Assembly: GCF_900215205.1 (NCBI RefSeq)
Contig: NZ_OBDY01000002.1
Location: forward strand, 329,867-393,866
Origin: Paractinoplanes atraurantiacus
GTDB lineage: Bacteria; Actinomycetota; Actinomycetes; Mycobacteriales; Micromonosporaceae
DNA: 64,000 nt
Direction of reading: 5' to 3'
Part shown: in pieces, positions 34,651-42,683 of the stretch
How the letters are laid out: each line of letters opens with the position of its first letter
How positions within the stretch are numbered: the stretch's first letter is position 1
The notes under the pieces: generated by a model
Database searches by the model: none
What the model was told of the DNA's origin: nothing
The model's input: only the letters and a program-made list of their open reading frames with translations
Position numbers and translations under genes: made by a program

Positions 34651-35706
34651 TCGCGTGATCCCCGGCGGCGGACCCGGGCGCGGCCGGCCACCACCGCGCC
34701 CGGTCCGTGCAGCAGGACGCTGGCGATGACGGTGATCGTCATGGTGGACGGGGCGGTCTCGGCGAGGTCGCCGTCCGGGAGGTCGTTGAAGGCGAGCAGG
34801 CCGAAGACGATCGAGGTAGAACCACATGGCGATGGTGGCCATGGCGGCGGTGTCCTCGAGCAGTTGCAGGTCGGGGGTCTGCGCGCGGTGCTTGACGTGA
34901 TGATGTGGCCGGACGTGGCGCAGGTAGCGGAAGGCGATGCCGCAGACGAAGGCGGCCACGAAGCCGTTGCCGCCGATCGCCACGGTCGCGGTGTAGGCCA
35001 GCAGCGGGGCGGCGACCACGGTGATGCGCCGGGACTGGCCGGTGGTCCAGCCGTGGCGCTCGGCCAGGTTCATCAGCGCGGCGATCAGCAGGCCGAGTCC
35101 GGCACCGGCCAGGATGGCCTTGACCGCGCTGGGTACCGCCGCGGCCAGCGCCTCCAGCGGCGTGTCCGCCGTGGACGACGTACCCGCCAGGATCAGCGCG
35201 AACAGGAAGACGGGCGACATGATGCCGTCGTTGTAGCCGCTCTCGACGTTGAGCAGTTCGCGGACGCGGGCCGGGACCAGGCGGTCGCGGACCAGCGACT
35301 CGGCCGGGGCCAGGTCGATCGGCACGACGATGCAGGCGATGACCAGCAGGGCGGCCCAGGACAGGCTGGGCGGCAGCAGCAGCCAGCCGATCAGCACGGC
35401 GAGGCCGAGGCTCAGCGGCATCGCGATCAGCAACGAGCGGGCGGCCAGGCCCGGCTCGTCGCCGAAGAGCCGGCCGCCGCGGACCTCGGTGGCGTCGACG
35501 AAGAGCAGGACGGCCAGGATGACCTCGGCCACGTGCTGGGCGACCGTCGAGCTCACGGTGTCGGTGAAGGCGTCGGTGAAGATGGCCGTCACGATGCCGG
35601 CCACGACCATCACCAGGGGCGCGCGAACGTGCCACCGTTCGAGCCGGCCGGCCACGAGCGACCACGCGCCGGTGACCGCCGCGATCACCACGAGAGTCGC
35701 GATCAT
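34620..35706 (-). pseudogene. Na+/H+ antiporter (CPA1/NhaP-like), frameshifted near its C-terminus
   Basis: The first 298 codons encode a multi-spanning cation/proton antiporter (MIATLVVIAAVTGAWSLVAG, VILAVLLFVDATEVRG, VPIDLAPAESLV, NVESGYNDGIMSPVFLFAL, NGFVAAFVCGIAFRYL). The ion-binding Asp-rich segments are present. After IAMWFYL, at about 34809-34816, one extra base shifts the frame. The alternative frame continues the protein naturally (VFGLLAFNDLPDGDLAETAP, TITVIASVLLHGPGAVVAG) and ends at 34620. Read without correction, the ORF runs into a nonsensical Arg/Pro-rich tail and stops at 34519. Either the gene is a recent pseudogene or the base is an error. Confidence 0.8.
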
Positions 35707-35725
35707 GAAGCTGAGCGTCGCATGG

Positions 35726-36343
35726 TCAGACGTGGCTCCGGGCCGAAGTCCGCCGACGGAGCAGCAGGAGGAGGGCCACGCCGGCCGCCGCCGCCCCGAT
35801 CGCGACGGTGGAGATGTTCCCCAGGGCGCTTTCGAGCTGCCGCCACGACGTTCCGGCGAAGTAGCCGCCGAGGACGACGGCCGTGGCCCACAGGGAGCCG
35901 CCGATGGCGTTGAAGAGCAGGAATTTGCGGTACGGCATGAGCGTCATCCCGGCCAGGGCGGGCACCAGGGCGCGCATCAGCCCGACCCAGCGGCCGGCGA
36001 CGACCGCCCCGTTGCCGTGCTTGCGGGTGAAGGTCTCGGCTTTCGCCCAGCGCTTCTCGCCGATGAGACGGCCGGGGCGGCTCGACTTGATGGCGTCGCC
36101 GCCGAGCCGGCCGATCTCGTAGCCGGCCGAGTCGCCCAGGATGGCCGCGACGATCGCGATCGTCAGCAGGACGGGCAGACTGAGGTGCCCGGTGCCGGCC
36201 AGCACGCCACCGACCACCAGGGCGGCCTCGCCGGGGAAGACCAGCCCGACGAAGGCGGCCGACTCGACGAAGGCGAGCAGCCCGATCACCAGGTAGGCCA
36301 GCCAGGCCGGCGCGGACGAGGCCAGGGTCAGCAGCTGGTTCAT
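35726..36343 (-). CDS. DedA family membrane protein
   Basis: The product is 205 aa. Typical DedA (SNARE-associated/VTT) features: an N-terminal hydrophobic stretch with FVESAAFVGLVFPGEAALVV, ILGDSAGYEIGRLGG, then FTRKHGNGAVVAGRWVGLMRALVPALAGMT. The Gly-Arg and Pro residues of the re-entrant loop are retained. Family members are linked to proton-motive-force homeostasis and lipid-carrier flipping. Its ATG overlaps the stop of the chimeric gene upstream (ATGA), and the antiporter gene follows. A second DedA gene lies at 37826 on the other strand. Confidence 0.9.
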   Translation of the reverse strand: MNQLLTLASSAPAWLAYLVIGLLAFVESAAFVGLVFPGEAALVVGGVLAGTGHLSLPVLLTIAIVAAILGDSAGYEIGRLGGDAIKSSRPGRLIGEKRWAKAETFTRKHGNGAVVAGRWVGLMRALVPALAGMTLMPYRKFLLFNAIGGSLWATAVVLGGYFAGTSWRQLESALGNISTVAIGAAAAGVALLLLLRRRTSARSHV

Positions 36344-37305
36344 GAGCGGGCTCCGGTCAGTTCGGCGTTCATCGCGGCCACGGTGACCCGGGGCAGGGCG
36401 CGGGCCGAGGGGTAGCAGAGGTAGCGGGGCTGCCAGTCGGGCTGGAACTTGGCGTTGGCGCGGTAGAGCGACTCGATCTGCCACACCCGCGAGGCGAGCA
36501 TCAGGGCGCGGTAGCCGATTCGGGTGAACGGGCCCGCGCCCAGTTCCTCGCCGCGGGCGAAGACCTCGCGCAGCACGGCGAAGTTGAGTGAGACGCGGGT
36601 GAGGCCGGCCGCCGCCGCGTACTCGACGGTCGCCACGATCATGAGCTCGGTGAGGCCGTTGGGGGCCGTGCGGTCGCCGCGCATCAGGTCGAGCGACAGC
36701 CCGGCCCGCCCCCACGGCACGAAGTTGAGTACGCCCCTGAGCGCGCCCGTCTCGTCGCGGCACAGCACCAGCAGGCAGTCGCCGTCGTCCGGGTCGCCCA
36801 GCCGGGACAGCGCTATCGAGAAGCCGCGCTCGGCTTTCCCGTCGCGCAACGCGTCCGCGCGGGCGATGACCTCGGCCAGTTCGGTGGGGGAGAGGTCACG
36901 CTGGCGCACGATCCGGCATTCGAAACCGGCGCGGCGCATCCGGGCCACCGCCTGCTCGTACGCGTCCTGTCCCACCGCCGGGCGCAGCGTGGAGATCAGC
37001 GTGCGCGAGACCCCGGACCGGGCTACCACCGTGCCGGCCGGATCCACCACCTGGGCCCGGCTGCCCCACGAGTCCTCCCGCAGCGCGAACCTCAGAGCGA
37101 ACTTGTCGCCCGAGGCCACGGCCGCCGCCACCTGGTCGGCCCGGTCGTCGGCGGCGCTGCGCACGTCGTCGAGCAGCAGCCCTCGGGCGGTGACCAGCAG
37201 GATGCCGCCGGCGATGATTGAGGCGACGGCCACCACGACGCCGGCCGCCAGGGCGGAGCGCATCCGCACGCCGAGCCGCCGCCGCAGCCTCAGAAAAAGG
37301 GGCAT
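36340..37305 (-). CDS. Chimeric ORF: sensor-kinase N-terminus fused to DUF2156 (MprF-type) C-terminus
   Basis: A 321-residue uninterrupted ORF made of two unrelated halves. Residues 1-100 are the N-terminus of a two-component sensor kinase: basic MPLFLRLRRRLG, one membrane helix (ALAAGVVVAVASIIAGGILLV), then an extracytoplasmic stretch (RSAADDRADQVAAAV, AQVVDPAGTVVA). Residues 105-321 are the C-terminal half of the GNAT-like DUF2156 domain of aminoacyl-phosphatidylglycerol synthases (RMRRAGFECRIVRQRD, FVPWGRAGLSLDLMRGDR, SLNFAVLREVF, YRANAKFQPDWQPRYLCYP). The junction is near SRTLISTLRPAVGQD. No kinase domain remains and the DUF2156 domain is incomplete, so function is doubtful. It looks like a deletion/inversion product. 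The ATG at 37305 is more likely than the one at 37329. Confidence 0.8.
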   Translation of the reverse strand: MPLFLRLRRRLGVRMRSALAAGVVVAVASIIAGGILLVTARGLLLDDVRSAADDRADQVAAAVASGDKFALRFALREDSWGSRAQVVDPAGTVVARSGVSRTLISTLRPAVGQDAYEQAVARMRRAGFECRIVRQRDLSPTELAEVIARADALRDGKAERGFSIALSRLGDPDDGDCLLVLCRDETGALRGVLNFVPWGRAGLSLDLMRGDRTAPNGLTELMIVATVEYAAAAGLTRVSLNFAVLREVFARGEELGAGPFTRIGYRALMLASRVWQIESLYRANAKFQPDWQPRYLCYPSARALPRVTVAAMNAELTGARS

Positions 37306-37315
37306 AGCGGACCTC

Positions 37316-37783
37316 ATGCTCACCGCCAAGGACGGCGACTACGACCAGGCCGATGCCCTCGATCTCGGCGCCGACGACTACCTGACCAAGCCGTTCGCCT
37401 TCGTCGTGCTGATCGCCCGGCTGCGCGCGCTGATCCGCCGGGGCGCGCCCGAACGCCCGGCCGTGCTGCGCTCCGGCGACCTGACCCTGGACCCGGCCGA
37501 ACGCCAGATCCGCCTCGGCGATGAGCCGGTCTCGGTGACCCCGCGCGAGTTCGCCATGCTCGAGTTCCTGATGCGCCACCCTGGGCAGGCGATGACCAAG
37601 ACCGCGATCCTGGAGAACGTGTGGGACGCCCACTTCGACGGCGATCCCAACATCGTGGAGGTCTATATCGGCTATCTGCGCAAGAAGATCGGCCGCGAGC
37701 GGATCGAGACCGTCCGCGGCGCCGGCTACCGGGTGGCTGAACACGCGGCGGAAACTACGGCGGCCGACCTGAAGAGCCGCTGA
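37316..37783 (+). pseudogene. OmpR-type response regulator lacking most of its receiver domain
   Basis: The 155 codons start abruptly at MLTAKDGDYDQADALDLGADDYLTKPF, the last third of a receiver domain (the conserved Lys is in TKPF). The phospho-acceptor Asp and the preceding strands are missing. The OmpR winged-helix output domain is complete (LTLDPAERQIRLG, VTPREFAMLEFLMRHPGQAMTKTAILENVW, YIGYLRKKI, TVRGAGYRV). Only 11 bp separate its first codon from the start of the divergent chimeric ORF, which carries what looks like the N-terminus of the partner kinase. An inversion with one breakpoint at about 37306-37316 would explain both. Confidence 0.8.
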
Positions 37784-37825
37784 ATTCAGGAAATTCTTAG
37801 GTTCGGCCGACCAGCATGGCCCGTC

Positions 37826-38446
37826 ATGCACTCGGATGCCGGCCTGCCGCCCCTGCTGCGCGACCTCGCGCCGATCCTCGACGACTGGGGCTACCTCGCC
37901 CTGTTCGTGATCATCTTCGTGGAGAGCTTCGGCCTGCCCACCCCCGGCCAGACCTTGATGGTGGCAGCCGCCATCTACTCCCATTGGGGGCAGCTCGACG
38001 TGTGGATGGTCGCGGCCATCGCTTTCGTGGCGGCGGTGCTCGGCGACAACGTGGGCTACTGGATGGGCGCCCGCGGCGGCCGCCGTGCCGTCCATCGGTG
38101 GGGCCGCTACGTGTTCCTCACCCCGCCCCGCTTCGCGAAGTTGGAGGCGTTCTTCGCCCGGCGCGGCAGCCACGTGGTGGTGCTCGCCCGTTTCTTCGAC
38201 GGCCTGCGCCAGTTCAACGGCGTCCTGGCCGGCATCACCGCCATGCCGTGGCGCCGTTTCCTGCTGCACAACACCATCGGGGCCGCCCTATGGGTCGGCG
38301 TCTGGGTCTGCGCCGCGTATTTCTTCGGCTCCCAGCTCGTCCGGATCCTCACCCTGCCCTGGTGGGTGATCGCCCTCGGCGTCGCAGGCGCGGGGATCGC
38401 GGTCTGGCTGGGCGCCCGGGTCCTGCGCCGCCCCGCTAGTACGTGA
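37826..38446 (+). CDS. DedA family membrane protein (second copy)
   Basis: The product is 206 aa with the DedA pattern: FVIIFVESFGLPTPGQTLMV, LGDNVGYWMGARGGRRAVHRWG, FFARRGSHVVVLARFFDGLRQFNGVLAGIT, and a terminal hydrophobic helix with an Arg-rich end. It is only distantly similar to the DedA protein at 35726. Its last 11 bp overlap the end of a chemotaxis-receptor fragment on the opposite strand, so the C-terminus may have been altered by the same rearrangement. Confidence 0.88.
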   Translation: MHSDAGLPPLLRDLAPILDDWGYLALFVIIFVESFGLPTPGQTLMVAAAIYSHWGQLDVWMVAAIAFVAAVLGDNVGYWMGARGGRRAVHRWGRYVFLTPPRFAKLEAFFARRGSHVVVLARFFDGLRQFNGVLAGITAMPWRRFLLHNTIGAALWVGVWVCAAYFFGSQLVRILTLPWWVIALGVAGAGIAVWLGARVLRRPAST

Positions 38447-38680
38447 AGCGGGAGATCATGGTCCGTAGTTCGCTGGACATGCGGGCGAGTTCGGTGGCCG
38501 AGCGCTCGGCGATCTCCCGGATGGCGACCACCGCGGAGTCACTGCCGGACTGGATGGCCTCGGCCCGGCGGCGGTCACCGCCTGCCCGGCCACCTGGGCG
38601 GCCGCGCCGGCGCTCGGGGCGATCTCACTGATCGCGGCGTCCCTCTCCCTGGCGTAGTTGTCGCTGAAGGCGGTCATCCG
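38436..38680 (-). pseudogene. Methyl-accepting chemotaxis protein, C-terminal fragment
   Basis: Reading from about 38680 to the stop at 38436, the sequence encodes the very C-terminus of an MCP signalling domain in two frames. One gives RDAAISEIAPSAGAAAQVAGQ; after a shift at about 38575 the other gives AEAIQSGSDSAVVAIREIAE and TELARMSSELRTMISRF with a terminal Tyr. No sensor, membrane or HAMP parts are present. It is a relic overlapping the end of the DedA gene. Confidence 0.6.
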
Positions 38681-38697
38681 GTCGGGAGCCGCCGCCG

Positions 38698-39771
38698 CTA
38701 TGTCCGAGTGTTTGTTTTCGCCGCTCGGTCGGCGACTGCGGCGGTGAAGTCGGTCGTGGAGTCGGTGCCGCCGAGGTCGGGGGTGCTGATGCCGGCCCGG
38801 ATGGTCGCCTCCACGGAGCGCTCGATGTGGATGGCGGCCGCTCGCAGGCGGTCATCGCCGTGCTTGGTGCCGAGCCAGTCGAGCAGCAGGGCGGCGGACA
38901 GGATCATGGCGGCCGGGTTGGCGAGGTTCAGCCCGGCGATGTCGGGGGCCGAGCCGTGTGCGGCCTGCGCCATGGCGTGAGTGGCCGAGGAGTTGATCGA
39001 CGGAGCGATGCCGAGCGAACCCGCGATCTCGCCGGTCAGGTCGGAGAGGATGTCGCCGAACATGTTCTCGGTGACGATGACGTCGAAGGCGTCGGCGCGT
39101 CGTACGAGATGGGCGGTCATGGCGTCGATATGGAAGTCATCGACGGTGACCGCAGGATAGGACCGGCCGATCTCGCGGCACACATCGCGGAACAGGCCGG
39201 TGGTCAGCTTCAAAACGTTTGCCTTATGCACGACGGTGACCCGCTTGTCGCGGCGCATGGCGAGCTCGAAAGCGGTGCGGGCGATGCGTTCGACGCCGGG
39301 CCGGGTGATGATGCCCAGCGAGATCGCCACGTCGGGTGTCGGCATGAACTCGCCGGTGCCGGCGTAGGTGTTGCGGTCGGCGTAGAAGCCCTCGGTGTTC
39401 TCGCGCACGATGACCAGGTCGGTGCCGGGCACGACGGGGTTGCCGCCCTCGTACGCCCTGGCCGGGCGGATGTTGGCGTACAGGTCGAAGTGTTTGCGGA
39501 TGGTGCCGCTCGGGTTGAGCTGGGAGCGGTGCGGCTCCGGATAGGCGGCGCTGTCGTGCGGGCCGAGCAGCCAGCCGTCGAGGCCGGCCAGCGCGGTCAG
39601 GGTCTCTTCCGGTACGGCGGTGCCGTGCGACCCGATCGCGGACAGGCCCACCGGCACCTCGACCCACTCGACGGCCGCGGGCAGCGCGGCGTCGACCACC
39701 GCGACGGCCGCCGGGACAATCTCCGGTCCGATGCCGTCGCCGAACAGGACACCGAGTCGGTAGCCGGTCAT
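38698..39771 (-). CDS. Isocitrate/isopropylmalate dehydrogenase family protein
   Basis: The product is 357 aa, a beta-decarboxylating dehydrogenase with GVLFGDGIGPEIVPAAV, the substrate-binding RKHFDLYANIRPARAY, RENTEGFYADR, the metal-binding DAMTAHLVRR, TENMFGDILSDLTGEIAGS and a HGSAPDIAG nucleotide loop. It resembles tartrate/isopropylmalate-type enzymes more than TCA-cycle IDH; the substrate is not certain. I chose the ATG at 39771, with AAAGGTGA eight bases before it, over a GTG at 39783. It is divergent from the Spo0M fragment, and its 3' end abuts the MCP fragment. Confidence 0.88.
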   Translation of the reverse strand: MTGYRLGVLFGDGIGPEIVPAAVAVVDAALPAAVEWVEVPVGLSAIGSHGTAVPEETLTALAGLDGWLLGPHDSAAYPEPHRSQLNPSGTIRKHFDLYANIRPARAYEGGNPVVPGTDLVIVRENTEGFYADRNTYAGTGEFMPTPDVAISLGIITRPGVERIARTAFELAMRRDKRVTVVHKANVLKLTTGLFRDVCREIGRSYPAVTVDDFHIDAMTAHLVRRADAFDVIVTENMFGDILSDLTGEIAGSLGIAPSINSSATHAMAQAAHGSAPDIAGLNLANPAAMILSAALLLDWLGTKHGDDRLRAAAIHIERSVEATIRAGISTPDLGGTDSTTDFTAAVADRAAKTNTRT

Positions 39772-39788
39772 GTGATCAGTCACCTTTC

Positions 39789-40430
39789 ATGCCGCTGGGC
39801 GAGGACGAGCGAAAGACGATTCCCTTCCAGATCGTTCTGCCCTGGGAGACACCCATCACCATGACTGGTGCGGCGCTGGGAGTGCGCGCCGAGGCGGAAA
39901 TCGCCGGCGCCACGGTCAAGGGTGATCTCGCCACGATGTCGGTTCAGCCCCTGCTCGTTCAGTGGCGGACCCTGGAGGCCTTCGGCACGCTCGGGTGGAC
40001 CCTCGAAGACGCCGACATCCAATTCGCGAAGGTTCCGGTGTCCCGGCCGGCGCCGCCGGTGCAGCAGGTCTTCGAACTCCGGCCCGCGAACGCCGTCGGG
40101 GTCGGCGCCTTCGAGCTGATCTTCGACGTGACATCGCAGAACGTCGAAGTCCTGCTGGGGTTCGGCGAGCAGGGCTTCCCCGGCCGCTACGACCGTTACA
40201 CCGTCGCCCACGCCGGTGCGGAGACCGTGGATTGGACGGGGCAGGTGGATGGCTGGGTGCGTCAAGCCTTGGAGCATCGCGTGACAGTCTCTCCCTTGAT
40301 GGGCGAGCGCGACGACGACAGCGGCCCGGGGATGGGCGGGGCCGTCACGGGCGCCGTGGGCGGCCTCGCGGCCGGGTACGTCGCCAGCGAGGTCATGGGC
40401 GACCTCTTCGACGACGACGATGACGAGTAA
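39789..40430 (+). pseudogene. Spo0M-like protein, N-terminally truncated
   Basis: The 213 codons begin inside a sporulation-control Spo0M/arrestin-like fold: IPFQIVLPWETPITM is normally in the middle of the protein, followed by RAEAEIAGATVKGDLATMSVQPL, AFGTLGWTLEDADIQF and VQQVFELRP. The C-terminus has a Gly-rich hydrophobic tail and an acidic end (GDLFDDDDDE), as seen in actinobacterial family members. The first 80 or so residues, including the N-terminal beta-sandwich, are missing. The break lies exactly where the divergent dehydrogenase gene begins. Function is unlikely unless the C-terminal half acts alone. Confidence 0.6.
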
Positions 40431-40803
40431 GGGCTTCCGCGGTGCCACCCCGCGCGGCTCGCTACAGAGTTGGACAGCACTCGGACTGCAAGTCGCAGCC
40501 GGCGCTGCGCTGATTGTCGGCTGCCGGGTAGCGGACCGCCGCGCTCGGGCGGTGTGACATGCCCGGCGAGGTTTCCGATGCGCGGCCGCCGACCGCGCAC
40601 CTGGGTCGCTATCACCCGGCACGTTGAGCAAGCGCTGGCCGCCGAGATGACGTACTGGCAACGCTGCTGAAGCGTTTCCGCACCAACGCGAAGACCACAC
40701 GTCCGGAATAGTCGCACTGCCGTTCACGGACTGAGGCGAGGGGAGCCGGGGCTCGACTTGGCTGCGTAGGCCGTGGTCCGCCGGCTTCGAAGTCGTGCTT
40801 GAT
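40431..40803. other. Intergenic region, no gene seen
   Basis: About 370 bases without a supportable gene. Short open frames on both strands show no family resemblance. It ends in a MarR-type operator before the regulator gene at 40835. Confidence 0.5.
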
Positions 40804-40819
40804 CGTTCGAATTCTAAGC
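40804..40819. promoter_or_regulatory. MarR operator-like site CGTTCGAATTCTAAGC
   Basis: Matches 13 of 16 positions of the perfect palindrome GCTTCGAATTCGAAGC found at 42611-42626. It lies 16 bp before the MarR GTG start. Autoregulation is inferred. Confidence 0.6.
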
Positions 40820-40834
40820 AAGTAAGCTCACCGG

Positions 40835-41341
40835 GTGAGCGATCCGTCCCCCGGCCTGAACGCGGAGCAGCTCGGCGCCTACTTCGCGTTGATGGAGGTG
40901 AGCAGTCTCCTGCAGTACGCGGTGGACGAGCATCTGCGCGCCGATGGCGACCTCAGCTACGTGCAGTTCCAGATCCTGGCCCGGCTGGTCGACTCACCCG
41001 AGGGCCGGCTGCGGATGACCGACCTGGCCGACGGTGTGGTGTACAGCCGCAGCGGCCTGACCTACCAGGCCGGGCTGCTGGAGAAGCGCGGCCTGATCAC
41101 CCGCGCGCCGTCGCCGGACGACGAGCGCAGTGTCATGGTCACTGTCACCGACGCGGGCCGGGCTCTCATCGCGCACGTGCTGCCGGGGCACGTGGAACGC
41201 GTTCGGCAGCTGCTGTTCGAGCCGATGAGGGGCCGGGACCTCGTCACCCTCGGTGGCGTGCTGGGGCGGGTGCGCGAGCACATGCGGGCCACCCCGCCCC
41301 GCTCCGCCAAGCCTCGCGCCGGCCGCAACCGGGCCGAGTGA
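40835..41341 (+). CDS. MarR family transcriptional regulator
   Basis: The product is 168 aa with the normal MarR fold: LSYVQFQILARLVDSPEGRLRMTDLADGV, the recognition helix SRSGLTYQAGLLEKRGLI and wing SPDDERSVMVTVTDAGR. GTG start. A degenerate TTCGAA palindrome precedes the gene, and two clear copies precede the NADP-dependent oxidoreductase gene at 42684. The regulator therefore probably represses itself and that oxidoreductase, as many MarR/quinone-reductase pairs do. It is followed 11 bp later by an XRE-type regulator. Confidence 0.9.
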   Translation: MSDPSPGLNAEQLGAYFALMEVSSLLQYAVDEHLRADGDLSYVQFQILARLVDSPEGRLRMTDLADGVVYSRSGLTYQAGLLEKRGLITRAPSPDDERSVMVTVTDAGRALIAHVLPGHVERVRQLLFEPMRGRDLVTLGGVLGRVREHMRATPPRSAKPRAGRNRAE

Positions 41342-41352
41342 GGAGCGGCGAC

Positions 41353-42171
41353 ATGGATCGGGCGTTGCTGGCCGACTTCCTCCGAGCCCGGCGCGGGGCG
41401 CTACGTCCGGAGGACGTCGGGCTGCCCGCGGGCTCCCGGCGCCGTACCGGCGGGCTGCGGCGAGAAGAGGTCGCGGTGCTGGCCGGCATGTCGGCCGACT
41501 ACTACAGCCGCCTCGAGCAGCAGCGGGGACCGATGCCGTCCGAGCAGATGCTGGCCGCGCTGGCCCGCGGCCTCAAGCTCAGCCCGAGCGAACGTGACCA
41601 CTTGTTCCACCTCGGCGGGCACTCGGCGCCGCGGCGCGCGTTACGCGACGAGCAGGCGAGCCCGGCCATGCGGCGGATCGTCGAGCGCATGTCGGACACG
41701 CCGGCGATCGTGCTCTCCCGGTTCGGCGAGGCGCTGCTGCAGACCCGGCCGGCGGTCGCCCTGCTCGGCGACTACACCAGCTTCCGCGGCATGGCCCGCT
41801 ACCTGGTCTATCGCTGGTTCACCGATCCGGCGCAACGCGCCCTCTTCCCTGAAGATGACCACGACATCCGGGGCCGGGTCTTCACCGCGGAGATCCGCGC
41901 GGCGTACACAGCCGACCCCACCGGAACGGCCGGCGAGATCGTCGACGCTCTGCTGTCCGTCAGCCCCGAGTTCGCCGAGGTCTGGCGGCAGCACGAGGTG
42001 GGCGTCGTCCATCACAACGATCTCAAGCGCTACCGCCACCCGGAGCAGGGCGAGCTGTGGCTGACCGCCCGCCGGCTGGTCGACCCCGACGAGGGCCAGG
42101 AGCTGTTGGTCTACCTGGCCGAGCCCGGCTCACCGAGCGAGGACAAGCTCCGGCGCCTGAGCGCCATGTGA
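41353..42171 (+). CDS. XRE family regulator with MmyB-like ligand-binding domain
   Basis: The product is 272 aa. The N-terminal HTH (LADFLRARRGALRPEDVGLP, RRTGGLRREEVAVLAGMSADYYSRLEQQR) is followed by the MmyB-like PAS-type domain (AIVLSRFGEALLQTRPAVALLGD, VYRWFTDPAQRALFPEDD, GVVHHNDLKRYRHPEQGELWLTARRLVDP). Such regulators are numerous in actinomycetes and often sit beside SDR or oxidoreductase genes; fatty-acid-type ligands have been proposed. GAGGAG precedes the ATG. The stop codon runs directly into a strong hairpin. Confidence 0.9.
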   Translation: MDRALLADFLRARRGALRPEDVGLPAGSRRRTGGLRREEVAVLAGMSADYYSRLEQQRGPMPSEQMLAALARGLKLSPSERDHLFHLGGHSAPRRALRDEQASPAMRRIVERMSDTPAIVLSRFGEALLQTRPAVALLGDYTSFRGMARYLVYRWFTDPAQRALFPEDDHDIRGRVFTAEIRAAYTADPTGTAGEIVDALLSVSPEFAEVWRQHEVGVVHHNDLKRYRHPEQGELWLTARRLVDPDEGQELLVYLAEPGSPSEDKLRRLSAM

Positions 42172-42207
42172 CGGTTATCCACGGACAAATGATCCGTGGA
42201 TAACCGT
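42171..42207 (+). terminator. Strong hairpin at the end of the XRE gene
   Basis: A perfect 15-bp stem (ACGGTTATCCACGGA with TCCGTGGATAACCGT) and a 7-nt loop. It begins at the last base of the stop codon. No T-run. Likely a bidirectional or actinobacterial-type terminator. Confidence 0.8.
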
Positions 42208-42271
42208 GCCCTTCACCTCCTTCCCGATTCCCGCCACGCTGGACAGGCCGGAGCAGGAGGGGGTGAGCACG

Positions 42272-42586
42272 ATGGAGCGGGACCGCGTCGGGCCCTTGCT
42301 GGTCCGCCTCGTCGAGCGGTTGTCGGATCACCCGGCGATCGTGTTCTCACGGTCCGGCGAGGTGCTGCTGCGGACCCGTTCCGCAGCAGTTCTGCTCGCC
42401 GAGCACCGCTTGACCGAGGTGGGCGTCACGCCCGGCTCCGGCCTTCGGCGCTATCAGCACACCCTCCTCGGTGAGCTGGAGCTGCACCGCCATGTCCTGG
42501 TGGATCCCGACGAGCACCAGGTCCTGCTCTTCTTCACCACCGTGCCCGGCTCGGCGAGCGACGAGAAGCTGCGCCGACTGATGTAG
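42272..42586 (+). pseudogene. Remnant of a second MmyB-like regulator
   Basis: The 104 codons align with the ligand-binding domain of the preceding XRE protein (LVERLSDHPAIVFSRSGEVLLRTRSAAVLLAEH, RRYQHTLLGELELHRHVLVDPDEHQ, then GSASDEKLRRLM). The HTH and about 60 central residues are missing. AGGAGGGGG before the ATG would still allow translation. It looks like an internally deleted tandem duplicate of its neighbour. Confidence 0.7.
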
Positions 42587-42610
42587 TCCGGGTCACACCG
42601 ATCCACTATT

Positions 42611-42626
42611 GCTTCGAATTCGAAGC
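42611..42626. promoter_or_regulatory. Perfect palindrome GCTTCGAATTCGAAGC
   Basis: A 16-bp perfect palindrome in the promoter region of the oxidoreductase gene at 42684. A related site lies 34 bp downstream and another before the MarR gene (40804). Probably the MarR operator. Confidence 0.75.
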
Positions 42627-42644
42627 GCAGTATGGTCAAGATGT

Positions 42645-42660
42645 GCTTCGAAAACGAAGC
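42645..42660. promoter_or_regulatory. Second operator GCTTCGAAAACGAAGC
   Basis: GCTTCG and CGAAGC arms (6-bp inverted repeat) around AAAA, 24 bp before the oxidoreductase ATG. It has the same arms as the palindrome at 42611. Spacing between centres is 34 bp, about three helical turns. Confidence 0.7.
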
Positions 42661-42683
42661 ATTTACGAGAGAGAAGGCTCCCG

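Noticed and set aside
36524..37315. Upstream extension of the truncated response regulator frame
   Set aside because: The frame stays open by chance through the antisense of the chimeric gene. The encoded Ser/Arg/Ala-rich string has no receiver-domain features.
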